A DNA stretch of 64,000 nucleotides from Aedes albopictus (taxonomy: Eukaryota; Arthropoda; Insecta; Diptera; Culicidae), in assembly GCF_035046485.1 (NCBI RefSeq), contig NC_085136.1, forward strand, positions 79,501,734-79,565,733, read 5' to 3'. Of this stretch, positions 11,407 through 22,452 are shown in pieces. Position 1 is the first letter of the stretch. Every line of letters starts with the position of its first letter. A program made the translations under genes and the position numbers. A model generated the notes under the pieces. The model ran no database searches. It was not told the DNA's origin and worked only from the letters and a program-made list of their open reading frames with translations.

Positions 11407-11440
11407 GAGCGAAGCTCAGCTGTGATGGTAAATTTTTATA
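11372..11440 (-). promoter_or_regulatory. Core promoter: TATA box, Inr and DPE-like element
   Basis: On the minus strand, TATAAAA occupies 11440-11434. An arthropod initiator TCAGTT occupies 11408-11403, with the start A at 11406, about 30 bp downstream of the TATA box. GGACGC at +28 to +33 matches five of six DPE positions. The combination and spacing are typical of dipteran RNA polymerase II promoters. Confidence 0.5.
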
Positions 11441-11449
11441 TTAGCTGCC

Positions 11450-11790
11450 GATAGAGACACTACTCGACGACGACTGACTGAACCGATTCGATGCAGTGCA
11501 AAAGCTCTTCTCCGGTTTTGCCGATTCACTTCTCGCGCGGTGGATCCAGACCAGCCAACATGTGTGGGACTTTGGCTTGGCGCGGAGCCGGCTGCTGCTG
11601 CAATGCAACTCGATTTGTTGAAGGGGAGCATCCTGCGTTCAGAGTAGTGGAGAATGGAGATACGTAAACAGAAGAGACAGCCCTCACTGTCTTTAGCTTT
11701 TTTTACTCGGGATGGGGACATCCAGTTGTGTGTGGATGCTGGAACGATAGGACGGGTGAATTTGGGATAGCTGATTTAAATTTGTAAGGA
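11450..11790. other. Upstream region of the 11.4-kb promoter
   Basis: Non-repetitive, moderately GC-rich sequence upstream (minus strand) of the promoter. No gene or element was recognised. Confidence 0.35.
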
Positions 11791-11792
11791 AC

Positions 11793-12156
11793 AATAGGAG
11801 ACAATCAGTGAAGTACTAGATTGAAAGTAGTGAGCTGGATTTTTGTATGGTGAGATGTTCAATTCTGCATTTCTGCAATGAAATGGTGCAAACAGCGTGG
11901 GTTATATGATTTCTTGACTAATTTGATGCTGTTTGAGTTAAAGTTTGGGTAACTGTGTTGTTGAAGTTGCATGAAATAAATAATACAACAACAAAGTTAT
12001 CCAAAATTTTGCTCAAACAGCATCAAATTAGCCAAGAAATCATATAACCCACGCTGTTTGCACCATTTCATCGCAGAAATGCAGAATTGAACATCTCACC
12101 ATACAAAAATCCAGCTCACTACTTTCAATCTAGTACTTCACTGATTGCCTCCTATT
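11793..12156. mobile_element. 364-bp foldback MITE (AATAGGAG.CAATCAGTGAAG family)
   Basis: The terminus AATAGGAGACAATCAGTGAA at 11793 mirrors its right end at 12156 with one mismatch. The arms pair over about 170 bp (for example GTGGGTTATATGATTTCTTG against its complement near 12040), around a short loop near 11965-11990. Related sequence is at 37062-37380 and 28625-28712. Confidence 0.85.
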
Positions 12157-12225
12157 AGAATGTTCAGATACCAGTACAAAAGGTCAAATATTTGACCAAA
12201 AATAAACCAATTCTCATACTCCTTA

Positions 12226-12650
12226 TCTTTTCTTGTCTTCTTCTTATTTGTTGATCTACGTTCCCACTGCAACTTGGCCTGCCTCACTTCAACTTAGTGT
12301 TTTTTTTTTCTCTATTAACCCTTATGTAGCCGGCAGGGTACCCGGGTACCCAGCACCCATTTAAAATCACGGTGTAGAAAAAAGCAAAAAGTTTGCCGGC
12401 CACATAACGGTTAACGAAGTTTTTGTCCTAGGCTAGTTCATCTCGGGACCAACGCTTTACTTTTCTTCTTAAGGAAGGGAAGGAAGAACTCACATGCGAG
12501 TTTGTCGCTAGTGGGATTCGATCCCAGGCCCTCAGCGTAATAGTCACGTGCTTTAACCGCCACACTAGATCCGCTCCACTAACTTAATGTTCTTTAAGCA
12601 CTTCCACAGTTATTGATTGAATAGCTGTATTTGCCTGCAATTGCATGAAT
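12226..12650 (-). mobile_element. Feilai-like SINE body, truncated and interrupted
   Basis: On the minus strand the sequence runs from CAATTGCAGGCAAATACAGC through AACACTAAGTTGAAG to a GAAGAAGA tail. It matches the body of the complete SINE at 61942-62206. The tRNA-related head is missing. A second SINE is inserted at 12305-12585. Confidence 0.75.
12305..12585 (-). mobile_element. Second tRNA-derived SINE nested in the Feilai-like SINE
   Basis: The flanks AACTTAGTGTT (left) and AACTTAATGTT (right) are the duplicated host-SINE target. On the minus strand the head TCTAGTGTGGCGGTTAAAGC and GGGATCGAATCCC form A- and B-box matches. The tail is A-rich (poly-T at 12301-12310 on the plus strand). 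Confidence 0.7.
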
Positions 12651-12659
12651 GTGATTTCA

Positions 12660-13080
12660 TCACAGATTCCTTCGAGAATTCCTTTGGCAATTGCCTAGGA
12701 TTTCTTTGAGCACTCTTATAGATTCCTTAAGTAAATGCTACAGGGATTCGTCCATGAACTCTCTTTAGGATTTCTTTAGGATTTTTCCAAGAATTCCTTC
12801 TGCGATGTCTCAAGTACTTCCTCCTGGGATGTACAGGTAATCTTCGATATAATGTACCCTCGATATCGTACCCTCGATATAACGAATTCGATATAACGTA
12901 CATTTTGCTTTGATAAACGAGCAACATAGATAATTTTTTTCTCAGCAATAACCCCCAGATAAACTACTAATGTTACTATCATTTCATGTACTGATTTATC
13001 GACCGTATTCTATAATTATTTTTCTTGATGATTTTGTGGCTATATCGGTCTCTTTCTGCTCTAAATAGTTAATATCATTT
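12660..13080. other. Low-complexity tract and CGATATAACG motif cluster
   Basis: 12660-12830 is degenerate TTCCTT.GGAATT-type repeat. 12845-12905 carries four ATCGATAT/CGATATAACG motifs of the kind found at ends of Tc1/mariner-like MITEs. A single related motif is at 49905. No gene. Confidence 0.45.
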
Positions 13081-13228
13081 TAACTCATTGTTGTTATAGA
13101 AAAAAGGTAGTAAGTAAATTTTAAATAAGTATCAGTAGTAGTTGTAGTATTAGTAGTAGTAATAGTAGTAGTAGTAGTATTAGTAAAAGTAGTAGTAGTA
13201 GTAGAAGTATTAGGAGTAGTAGTAGTAT

Positions 13229-13261
<33 letters not shown>

Positions 13262-13273
13262 TAATAGTAGCAA

Positions 13274-13314
<41 letters not shown>

Positions 13315-13411
13315 ACAAAAAATAAATAAATAAATAAAAAATAAAATAAAATAAAAATAAAAAATAAAAAAAAATAAAAAAAAAGCATGGGAGAAAATGA
13401 TAGTAACGAGT
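13081..13411. repeat. TAG trinucleotide microsatellite with A-rich flank
   Basis: Interrupted (TAG)n runs from about 13136 to 13315, followed by AAATA/AAATAAA-rich sequence to 13385. The flanks TTAACTCATTGTT (left) and AAAATGATAGTAACGAG (right) recur around a shorter TAG run at 15402-15528. The Leu- and Thr-rich ORFs in it are repeat translations. Confidence 0.9.
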
Positions 13412-13548
13412 TAAATTTACAGAAACTAACTGGCCTAGAAGAACTTTTTATAGCATTTCAAGGCAACGCCAATGAATTTAAATCTGTAACTAATAATTAT
13501 ATGAAATTAAAAGAAAAAAACCCAGATTAATCCACCTAGTGGTGATAG

Positions 13549-15342
13549 TGCCTTTCTCGTCGAATATGTACTCAACATTTTTCCGTCGCCATAACCCAAA
13601 GACCCGAAGTGTTCCTGAATCCTGAGAATTCTGTTGAACGGAATAAACCTCATTTTCTTCTTTTGTCACAGTGCTCGTTGACTCTTCAATTAAGGGAGGG
13701 GGGTGTAGTTGAGAAATAGTACATGTATTTGATGCAAAAAAAAAAAACTCAAACAATTAAACAAAACCGCTTAACTCGTCGGATTTGATTAGAAATCTTC
13801 CGGAAGACTATAATTTCATCTTAACATTAAAAAAAAATATTGGTTTATTCAATTGTGCCCTTCCTCCAAATGTTAAATTCCGACCAAAATTTCCAAGGGG
13901 GACCCCTTTTGACTTGAGAGAAAATCGAAACTTGTGTCAGCCTTATTCAGAAATGCAAGAATTTTATCAAATCCATAATCGAATTTGGAAACTTATTGAT
14001 GGCTCATAATCCGACGCTATGTTAAACGTATAGGCAGAGCTGAAAAATATCAAAACTCTCAGTTGACTGCTTGACCAGCTTCACTCACGGAGAAAAAACA
14101 CTGTAGTTTGAAACAACAAACATGTTTAATAAAATTTAATAAAATAGCTAGCTAGCACTGGATGCCGATCATTATCGGTGATTTTTTTTCTACACACTTT
14201 AGTCTATATTTTATTATCATTGCTTATAAGATTCATGTAAAATTTGATTGTATGTAAAAACGTTGATCCATCCCACTGTATAATGACGCCTCAGGAATCT
14301 AAAATGGTGTGATTTGACAAGATCGCTTAAATGTTCATCAAGATTTTGTTATTTTACGCATATTAATTGCTTGCATCGATTTTGTTCATCTTCGTAATTT
14401 CAGCGATGCATCCAATCCTGATTCTGCAACACTGCCGGTTATCTTAGATGTGGTCAGAGTTTATTTTCTTGCTGCCCGTTTAGCTGGTTATCGAACATTT
14501 TTGATGATAAGATGTTTCGCATGCACGGGTTTGGTTCACTTTTTTAATTGGCCACTTCCGGCGGGACATCTGGAACCGGTTTCGGAACACAACCGGTTCA
14601 TATACAGTCTGATACTATTTTCCTGCTTACCGTTCATCTGGTTATCGAAAAAGCCACTCTTTGATGTGTCACATGCCTGGGTTTGGTCCACTTTTTAAAT
14701 TGGCTACTTCTGGCAGGACATCCGGAACCGGTTCCGGAACGCTACCGGTTCAAACATGGTCTGGAACTATATTCCTGAAAACCATTCATCTGGTTATCGA
14801 AAAAGCCGCTATTTGACGTAGCGCATGCATAGGTTATGCTCACTTTCTTATTTGGCCTCTCCGGCGGGACACCCGGAACCGGTTCCGGAACACTACCGGT
14901 TCAGATATAGTCTGAAACTATTTTCCTACTTCCCGTTCATCAGAAAATCAAAAATGCCGTGGTTTGATGGGTCGCATGCATGGGTTTGTTGCATTTTCAT
15001 ATCTGGCCCCTTCCTGGGGTACTGGTCCGGAACACCTAAATGGCCATAACTCCGGAACGGCTGGACCGATCTGAACCATTTTCAATAGGAAACAATGGGA
15101 CAATGTACCCCGTCGAATGAACCATCGGTCGTTGAAATCGGTTTATATTTACTATCTAAAAATGAGGTGACCTTTTTGTACACATACACACACACATACA
15201 TACATACACACAGACATCATCTCAACTCGTCGAGCTGAGTCGATTGGTATATAACACTTGACCCCTCCGGGGGCTCTATCAACTTCTCGTTTTTGGAGTG
15301 AACATATAGCCTTTCGGTACACCTTGGTGTACGAGAAAGGCA
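13549..15342. mobile_element. 1.8-kb element with TGCCTTTCTCGT inverted ends
   Basis: TGCCTTTCTCGT at 13549-13560 is inverted exactly at 15331-15342. The interior includes a 152-bp satellite (14440-15020), a CA-rich run (15179-15212), and a block with TCAACTCGTCGAGCTGAGTC and CCCCTCCGGGGG palindromes near the right end. That block resembles a widespread mosquito repeat. No transposase was seen, and it is itself bracketed by the duplicated TAG-microsatellite flanks. Boundaries are inferred from the inverted ends only. Confidence 0.5.
14440..15020. repeat. 152-bp satellite, about 3.7 units
   Basis: GCATGC-type blocks start at about 14519, 14670, 14823 and 14974, giving a 151-153-bp period. Each unit has GGAACCGGTTCCGGAAC, which is palindromic, then CCGGTTCA, ACTATTTTCCT and a TTATCGAAAAAGCC block. 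The units are diverged, so the array is not recent. Confidence 0.85.
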
Positions 15343-15401
15343 AAAAAGAGAAGAGTTTGTATTAAATAACAATAGTTTTAACGATGTGAGGGGGATAGTT
15401 T

Positions 15402-15528
15402 AACTCATTGTTATAAAACAAAAGGTAGTAAGTAATTTTATCAGTAAGTATCAGTAGCAGTAGTAGTAGTAGTTAGAAAGAAGTTTATAAAACAAAAACG
15501 GAGGAATGGAAAAAATGATAGTAACGAG
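15402..15528. repeat. Second copy of the TAG-microsatellite locus
   Basis: TTAACTCATTGTTATAAAAC to AAAATGATAGTAACGAG repeats the flanks of 13081-13411 around a much shorter TAG run. The pair of direct copies brackets the 13549-15342 element. Confidence 0.75.
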
Positions 15529-15699
15529 CAACTTATTTTATTCTATATCAATTATTATCAAATTCTTGATATTCTATACCGACCGGAATCTCACTGATAA
15601 CTACTCAATTCATTATATGTAGGCAATAGACTATAAGGAGAAACTGTGCTAAATTTGGTTGTTTTTGGTGAAGTAGGAAAAAAGTTACGTTAGTTGGAA

Positions 15700-17300
15700 A
15701 ATGGCACAATAATTATCGACTCACCCTTTATAGGGATTTCTTTAGGTATTCCTCCAGGCATTCCCTGCAAGAATTCTTCCAGCCATTTCTCCAAGATTTC
15801 ATCCAGGATTTCCTCCAAGGGCTCCTTCAGACATTTCTCCAAGAATTTCTCCGGAATTACCCCAGGAATTTTCCAGCAATTACTCTAAGAATTCCTCCAG
15901 GAATTCCTCGCGGAATTCCGTCGAAAATTCCTACAGCAATTCTTCCAGTAAATTCTGCAGTGATTCCTTCTGAAATTCCTCCAGGAACTACTCCAGGGAT
16001 TTCTCCAGGAATATATAAAAGAACTTCTCCTCCAGGGATTGCTCCAGGAATTTCTCCAGCGATTTCCTACACCGATTTCTTCCGAAAATGCTTCAGGGAT
16101 TCCTCCAGAAATTTCCCTTAGGAATTTCCTCTAGGAATTTATCCAGGAATTCCTAGGAATTCATCCAGAGATTTCTTCAGGAATTGCTTCAATGATTCCT
16201 CCAGGGGTTTCTCCACGTATTTGTTTATGGATTCTTACAGAAATTCCTTCCAGGATTCCTCCAGGCATTTCTACTTAAATTCCTCTAGGGTTTCTTCCAG
16301 GAATTGCTCAAGGGATTCCTCCAGGAATTGCTCAAAGGATATCTTCAGAAATTTCTTCAGGGAATCCTCCCAGAATTCCTCTAGGGTTTCATTCAGAAGT
16401 TCTTCCAGATATTCCTTTAGAAATTCTTCTAAGGGTGCAGAATTACCTACAGGGATTCCGCCAGGATTTTTCCAGTTGTTCCTCCAGAGTTCCCTCCAGA
16501 AATTCCTCAAGAGATTACTTCAGAATTCCTTTAGAGATTCCACCAGGAGTTCCTCTCGGGATCACTTCAAAAATTTATTCAGCGTTCCTTCAGAAATGTC
16601 AGAAATCCTTCCATCACCTTTTCTTCTTTGGGATGCGCACAAGAATTTCTCCACGATCACCTGAATTTTTTTTTAATTATTTCAAGGGTTTCTAGAGAAA
16701 TTCCTCCAGCAATTTATATTGGAATTCTTTGAGATAATTTTAGGAGCCAGAACATTCTCCAAGAAGTCATTCTAGAATTCATTCAAAATTATCTCGAAGA
16801 AATCTTTAGGATTTCATCTACGGATTTTTTCAGAAAATAATCCATGAATTCCATCAAGAATTCCCCCTGAAATTCCTGCAAAGGAATTCCTTCAGAAATT
16901 TTGATTCTTTCAGAAATATATCATTGGTATCTTTTTTTTTCAAGAAATCTTTCAAAAAATTATTTTTCCAGGGATTCATCCAGAGATTCCATTAGGAGTT
17001 TTTCCAAAAGTTTTGAGGGACTCCTTCAGAAACTTCCCCGGGAATGCCTCAAGGATTACCTCCAACTATTGTTCTAGGACTTGTCCTAGAATTTCTTAAG
17101 GAGTTTCACCAGGGATCTCTTTCCGAATTTTATGTTGGGGCTTCTCCACATTTTTTTCTTATAATTTCTTCAAGAAGTTGTCTAAACATTTTCCAAGGAT
17201 ATCTTCAGGAATCCCACCAGCAGTTTCTTCAGGAGTTTACCCGTGGATTGCATCAGAAATTTTTACAATAAGTCCTCCACGGATTCTTCCAAGAAACACA
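15700..17300. repeat. Long TC-rich GGAATTCC-type low-complexity tract
   Basis: About 1.6 kb of degenerate units such as GGAATTCCTCCAGGGATTTC, mostly 12, 15 or 24 bp. Because most lengths are multiples of three, both strands show open frames rich in Ser/Arg/Asn or Leu/Glu/Lys. I do not regard these as genes. Confidence 0.75.
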
Positions 17301-17362
17301 CATGTCACAGAAGAGCCTCGGCAGCACAGATTTTGGTCACTGGCAGAAGTCACTGTAACTTC
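17297..17362. mobile_element. Small inverted-repeat element, ACACACATGTCACAG family
   Basis: ACACACATGTCACAGAAGAG with GCCTCGGCAGCACA and a GTCACTGTAACTTCC end. The same order is found reversed at 61908-62268, where a SINE interrupts it, and a related form is at 39097-39207. Confidence 0.55.
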
Positions 17363-17516
17363 CTAGTCAACCAGTGATCATATAACATGGTGCGTAAGAT
17401 GTTAAAATAGAGGTGATATGCGTACACTTTACATGCACCTCAATGGAGGCATGTACGCATATGGCCTCTACTTTATCACCTTATGCAACATCTTATACGA
17501 TTACTGGTTGTCTGGG
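17362..17516. mobile_element. MITE, CCCAGTCAAC family, copy 2
   Basis: TCCTAGTCAACCAGTGATCA to CGATTACTGGTTGTCTGGG, with the central GAGGTGATATGCGTACAC and GTACGCATATGGCCTC blocks as in copy 1 (7046-7200). Confidence 0.85.
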
Positions 17517-17534
17517 ATACTTCAAACAGATAAG

Positions 17535-17935
17535 TAGTTACAGGAGGTGGCCAAAATTTTTGGGATAGGCAACTTCTTTTTCTCTCTCAAAAAAGTTCAA
17601 CATGCTGTAACTTTTCATAGAGTACATCAAAAATATTCAAATGTTGACTGTTTATCAACCTATTATGTGTGCATCATTGGTACAAATTTGTGCTCGATTT
17701 TTAGACAACTAGTTTTTGAACTGTCATATCGTGGAGACCAGTGAACCAAATTGAATGAAATTTTGAGCGTTTGTCAACAATATATTGATGCTACAACAAA
17801 AGTACTTTTCAATCGATGAAAAAAGTTATGATGATTTGACATTTTCACCCATATAGAGGAACAGGTTGATAAACAGTCAATATTTGAGAATTTTTGATGC
17901 ACTCTATGAAAAGTTACAGCATGTTGAATTTTTTT
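17535..17935. mobile_element. Foldback MITE, about 400 bp
   Basis: The arms pair as AAAAAGTTCAACATGCTGTA (17588) with TACAGCATGTTGAATTTTTT (17911), and GACTGTTTATCAACCT (17646) with AGGTTGATAAACAGTC (17866). The loop contains the CAGTGAACCAAATTGAATG block. A one-armed copy is at 7320-7560. Confidence 0.8.
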
Positions 17936-18660
17936 TCCCTGGGTTTCCTTCCGGAATTTCTCTAGGAAATGCGCCAGTAATTCATCTGGGAATTCCTTCT
18001 CAAATTCATTCAGATATTTCTTTTTGAATACATTCCAGCGATTTAGTTTTGTTTAGTGGATTTCAGGGGACTGCATCTTCATGGAGTTTTTGTGGTGCTC
18101 CAGGGTATTTCGAGGCGTTTTCGAGGTTTCAGAGAGGTATACCCCTGGGATTGTGCTTGGCATTGTGCTTCAGGGGCTTCCAGGTGAGCTCCAGAATATT
18201 GAAGAGGAGTTACGACATGTTTCAGAGGCTTTGGAGGACTTTAGGGGCTTTCAGGAGAGTTTCTGAGGACTCTAAGGACTCTCTAGAGAACTTCAGGAAG
18301 ATTCAGATGGGATTTAAAACGTTTTAAGACATTTCAGGAAGGGGATTTCATGGTGGTTTTCGTGGTTTGAGGAACTCAAATGGCTTTCGTGAGAGCTTCA
18401 GGGAGGTTGTAAAGTGACGTTCAAAGGTGTTTCAGTGGATTTCAGGGGGCTTCTGAGTTACAGGGAGCTTCACTTAAGTTCAAGGCAAGATAACGGGGTC
18501 ACCGTAGGGTTTCTGAGATGTTTCAAAGCGTTTCTAGGTGTTTCGAGAGATTTCAGAGGGCTTCAGGGAGCTTCACTAAAGTTCAAGGCCAGATAACTGC
18601 GTCGCAGTGGGGTTTCTGAAGTATATCAAGGCGTTTCTAAGTGTTCTGAGAGGTCTCAGA
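17936..18660. repeat. Low-complexity repeats: TC-rich, then GTTTCAG/GGATTTCAGG type
   Basis: To about 18040 the sequence is TTCC-rich. From about 18050, loosely repeated G-rich units such as GTTTCAGTGGATTTCAGGGG and GGAGCTTCA take over. A near-exact local repeat, AAGTTCAAGGC.AGATAAC, occurs at 18476 and 18574. No gene. Confidence 0.6.
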
Positions 18661-19140
18661 GAGTTTGAAGAAACTTATTTTATCAGCAGCAAGATTCCAT
18701 CGTGAGTGCATGAACTGGCTAAATGAAAGTAGTTAATAGGAGTGGAAAATAAATAGAAGGTCAATGGTTTAGAAGTTTTTCTTTTCTTTGAAACAAACCA
18801 TCAGCAAAAACCCAAAAGCAGTTTTCTCGCTGAAATCTCAACCAATGTTAATAAAAATGTATCACTGCACTCTGGCCACCATCTGGATAACAGTAAAATA
18901 ATTTTCAATGATGGTTTTGTGATTTAGAGGAAGAAAACTGCTTTTGAATAATTGATTATTGCTGATGACTGAATGATGGTTATTTGAGCCTTAAGGTTTA
19001 AATTTGTATTTATGTTAATGAATTTGAGTTAGTGCTAAAAGTAGTTCAGACAACCAAGAAACCGATTGTGGAGTTCCAATAAGAGTTAACCCTTAATCTA
19101 CAAGTATGCCAATAAATAAATGAAATGAAATGAAAATGAA
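18661..19140. other. Intergenic AT-rich sequence
   Basis: No gene or terminal repeat recognised. A short AAATGAAATG simple repeat lies at about 19113-19137. Confidence 0.4.
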
Positions 19141-20340
19141 CTCAGGTGAAATAGGCTCATCAAAGCGTTTCGGTGGATCTCAGGGGACATCATGAGTAGA
19201 GTTCATGAAATGTACTCTATGTCTACGGAGGTTTCAGAGGATTCTTCAAGGCGTTTCAGTAGACTTAAGCGGGCTTCAAGGGCTACATGGGGTATCAGTA
19301 GAGTATAAAAAAGTCTACGGGAGTCTCAGGGTTTTCTTTTTTGAGGTTTCAAGGCGTTTAAGTGGATTTTACAGCCTTCTCTGAGTGCTTTCAAGTCATA
19401 TCAGTAGATTTCAAGGGGTTTTAGGGGATTTCATTAAAGTTAATGGAAAGCGTAAGGGGGTTTCATGGGAGTTTTATGAAACTTTTAAAACGTTCCAAGA
19501 GGTCTCAGTGGATTTTAGGAACTTTCATTGGACTTTGGTACAGTTGCGGGGAAATCTATGTGGACATTCACATATAGTGCGAATGTCGGAGGAAAGAATA
19601 GCAATATCAACATTCAGCAGGGAACCAGTAGAGGTTGGCGACTTTGTGGGTGGCCGCGTACACGGTTGAAAAACACATTCGGGAAAACTGGAGGAACGCC
19701 GCCAAAAAACGACGAAGACGGTGCTCCGTCTCGGCGCAGCAGTAAAGATATCAAGGAAGGTACAGAGCTCTCAGGAAAGTTTCTGGGGGTTTTAAGGCAT
19801 TTCAGGGAGCTTCGGGGGCTTCAGTAAAAATTGAGGGAAATCTATAGGGGTTTCAGAGACGTTTTTGAGTGGTTTCTAGCTGTTATTGCGGATTTTAAGT
19901 GGTTTCAGGGGGCGCCAGAAGGTATTTAAGTTAGTTTTTAAGGGCAGCCTACGAGGGTCTCATGAGAGTTTTCTAAAAGTTTTCAAGGCGTTTCGAGCCG
20001 TTTAAGTGGAGTTCGGCGTGGTCCAGGGGCATTCATGCGTTATATAACAGGTATTTCAGGGAACTCTAGCAGAGTTCAAGAGAAAACAGCGAGGTCTCCC
20101 ATGGCAGGCAGATTCTATGAAGGACTTGAATGCGTTTCAGCGGATTACAATGGATTCTTCATGGAGTTTCAGGGAGTATCAGGGAGCTTAAGAAGAGCTT
20201 CAGGAAAGTGGACAGGGTTGTTAGGGGTTTAAAAACGTTTTACTGGATATCAGGGGGCCCCTTAACTTAAGTAGAGTTTAGAAAAATATATGGAGAACTA
20301 TCAATGGTGTCTTAGAGGTTTAGGACGTTTCAAAGCATTT
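19141..20340. repeat. GTTTCAG/GGCGTTTCAG degenerate repeat tract with a non-repetitive island
   Basis: Units such as AAGGCGTTTCAGTGGATT and CAGGGGGCTTC recur without exact conservation. About 19525-19770 is different: more complex sequence (AGAATAGCAATATCAACATT to GCTCCGTCTCGGCGCAGC) with no repeat structure. It looks like an insertion of unknown origin. Confidence 0.55.
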
Positions 20341-21360
20341 TAGTGGTTTGAAAAGTATTAATTGAAATGCAGGCATGAATGGATGTAGACATACTATTAA
20401 AAACTAAGAAATAATCTATTGCTTTGTGATAATACGAACTCATTATCTTGATGATTTGCAATAATCAAAAATGTACGTACACTGCACATTGACTAAAAAT
20501 CTTTACCATGGCAACATTTGCACTCACTACGGTAAATCCTTTTCCCGAAGGAGATGCGCTTGACACATAAACCCTGAACTCTAGACACGCTTTCCTTTAT
20601 CCCCCCATTCAACCGAAGCTCTACCGAAAACAGGGGGAAAACGAAAGCCAAGGTTCACTATTTCCTCCCCATTCACAGTTTGAGAGTAGGTCCTACGTAT
20701 GCGGATGAGGCTACTAACGATCACGGTCATAAATTGTCAATGCGAGACATCTTTGTGGCGTGCATTATTGATGCGGAGTTATTTTTTAGGATTGTTTTAT
20801 CAGTAGGCATGAAAAAGCGACAGCAAATCCATTCATTTCCCTGGAACTGGACGAAAGCAATAATGAATGGAAGGAAGCAGAGACTTCTGGGACCTTAAGG
20901 ATGAAGGAAGTGTTGTATAGGCTCCGGGAAAATGATCCTTATTGCACTCCAGAGCCTACCAAACAAAAAATTATTTATTCAATGACGCACAGGAAGAATC
21001 AAATAGCTATTTAGATTATCAACTCCCGGCAAGAGTTTCTGCTTAAAATAATGAGAATTTTGAAACGGGCTAGACTGAAACAAAATTTGAATTTCCCTTA
21101 TGACATGATTATTTATTATGATTATTCAGGATTTCTTCAGTAAAAAAATCGTTAAGTTGAGTCGTTTACCTGCTGCTATTTGAACGTGTCTTTCAGACAT
21201 CTTTGAATTGTATCATTTAATCTGTGACGACGTGACATTGGATAAATCGCGTACAAATTTCTCAAATATTTCCGTTTAATTACCTCTTTCTTTTACTCTG
21301 ATCTTTAATTTGTTGTTGTTGATATCCGACCAAAAACCGTCGAATCTTGGTTGTTTTTGC
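20341..21360. other. Intergenic sequence
   Basis: No supported gene. The 72-codon ORF at 20680-20898 has no recognisable domain and no splice context. Confidence 0.35.
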
Positions 21361-22153
21361 TATCTAGCACTGAACCAGCCATCACCCAATAACAACCGGC
21401 TTACCTAATGAGTAAATTGCACTTAAATGGAAGTAAGCCTGAACTGGTTCAGCTATTTCCTCCCTAACCCTATTACTGGCGCCGTAATTTGGCGCGCGGC
21501 CATTGCATTGCGCTGCTGCTTGCTCGCATTCCGAGTCAGGAACCGCGATCGCCCCAAAAGAAAACCTTCGAACCAAATCGGTCCAATTTCTGCACAACAA
21601 ATTATGCAGAGGTGAGAAATGTTCCCATCGCTGTAGAGTCGAATATCTCTCACACCGCGACGTGTTGTTTTGGTGGGCTCGGTAATCGACACTTTCAGCT
21701 AGGTATTCGAGAAAAAGGTAGCCAGACGACGCAGGAAGTGAATCGAATCGAAGTGGATCACAGTCAGTCACGGTCCATGCGCTGCTGGTTGTTTTGGTCT
21801 GAAATGGAGTTCAACATCATCGACCGCTGCCACCATCAGCTTACACCGGTTATGATGGGTCTATTTCCGATTTCGTTTCTTTTGTGGCGGTAAAAAGCCT
21901 CGAAATGAATGGCCACTATTTACCGGATAATCGTGTGACGGAGAAATTTTACTTTGTACGCTCCAACAATCCAAACTGCGAAAAGCCCTTTGGCTTCGGA
22001 AATTCGATAGATCGATATGCTAAATATAGCTCAATCTGGTATACTTATTGTACGCTAACCGTCGTGACGATCGTTGAACTCAACCGAAACCGTATCGTGA
22101 ACGCATCGTGATCGGGTTCAAGACCGGAGGAAACTTTATCACACGTTTGGACG

Positions 22154-22178
22154 TATAAATTTCGATATTTACATTTCA
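22154..22178 (+). promoter_or_regulatory. Candidate TATA/Inr promoter
   Basis: TATAAAT at 22154-22160 is followed 18-24 bp later by TTTCAGC (22174-22180), a weaker initiator match. The region 21400-22150 upstream is non-repetitive and somewhat GC-rich, as expected for a host regulatory region. Confidence 0.3.
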
Positions 22179-22346
22179 GCTTACTTCCTTGAGTCGAGTT
22201 GAGTCCGAGAGTGCTACTAGCAGAGCAGAGGAGTGCATTGAAGCTGGTTTGATACCAACCAGCTCATTAAACGGTTACACTTTCTTTCCGCATTTCGACT
22301 CGCTTGCCACCGCCGTCGATGCGGTACAGTGATCGGTGGTTAAGTG

Positions 22347-22452
22347 ATGGTGTTCAAGTTCACTGGTCACAGCTTGTTGACAGTGCTCATGGGCATCGAG
22401 CGGGCTGAACTCTTTCGTGGTCTCAATAATGGGATGGTACAAGAAATTGAAG
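22347..22452 (+). CDS. Possible first coding exon of an unidentified host gene
   Basis: An ATG at 22347 opens 35 codons (beginning MVFKFTGHSL, ending VQEIE). These run into a splice-donor match, AAG|GTAACT, at 22452/22453. It lies about 170 bp downstream of the candidate promoter at 22154. I recognise no domain and found no downstream exon in the window. This rests only on promoter, ORF and donor agreement; it may equally be a noncoding first exon. Confidence 0.25.

Noticed and set aside
13080..13388. Poly-Leu and poly-Thr ORFs
   Set aside because: They translate the TAG/ACT microsatellite.
15694..17271. ORFs of 62-147 codons rich in Ser/Arg/Asn
   Set aside because: Translation of degenerate low-complexity repeats; open in several frames.
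20680..20898. 72-codon ORF as a small gene
   Set aside because: No domain, no start context and no neighbouring exon support.
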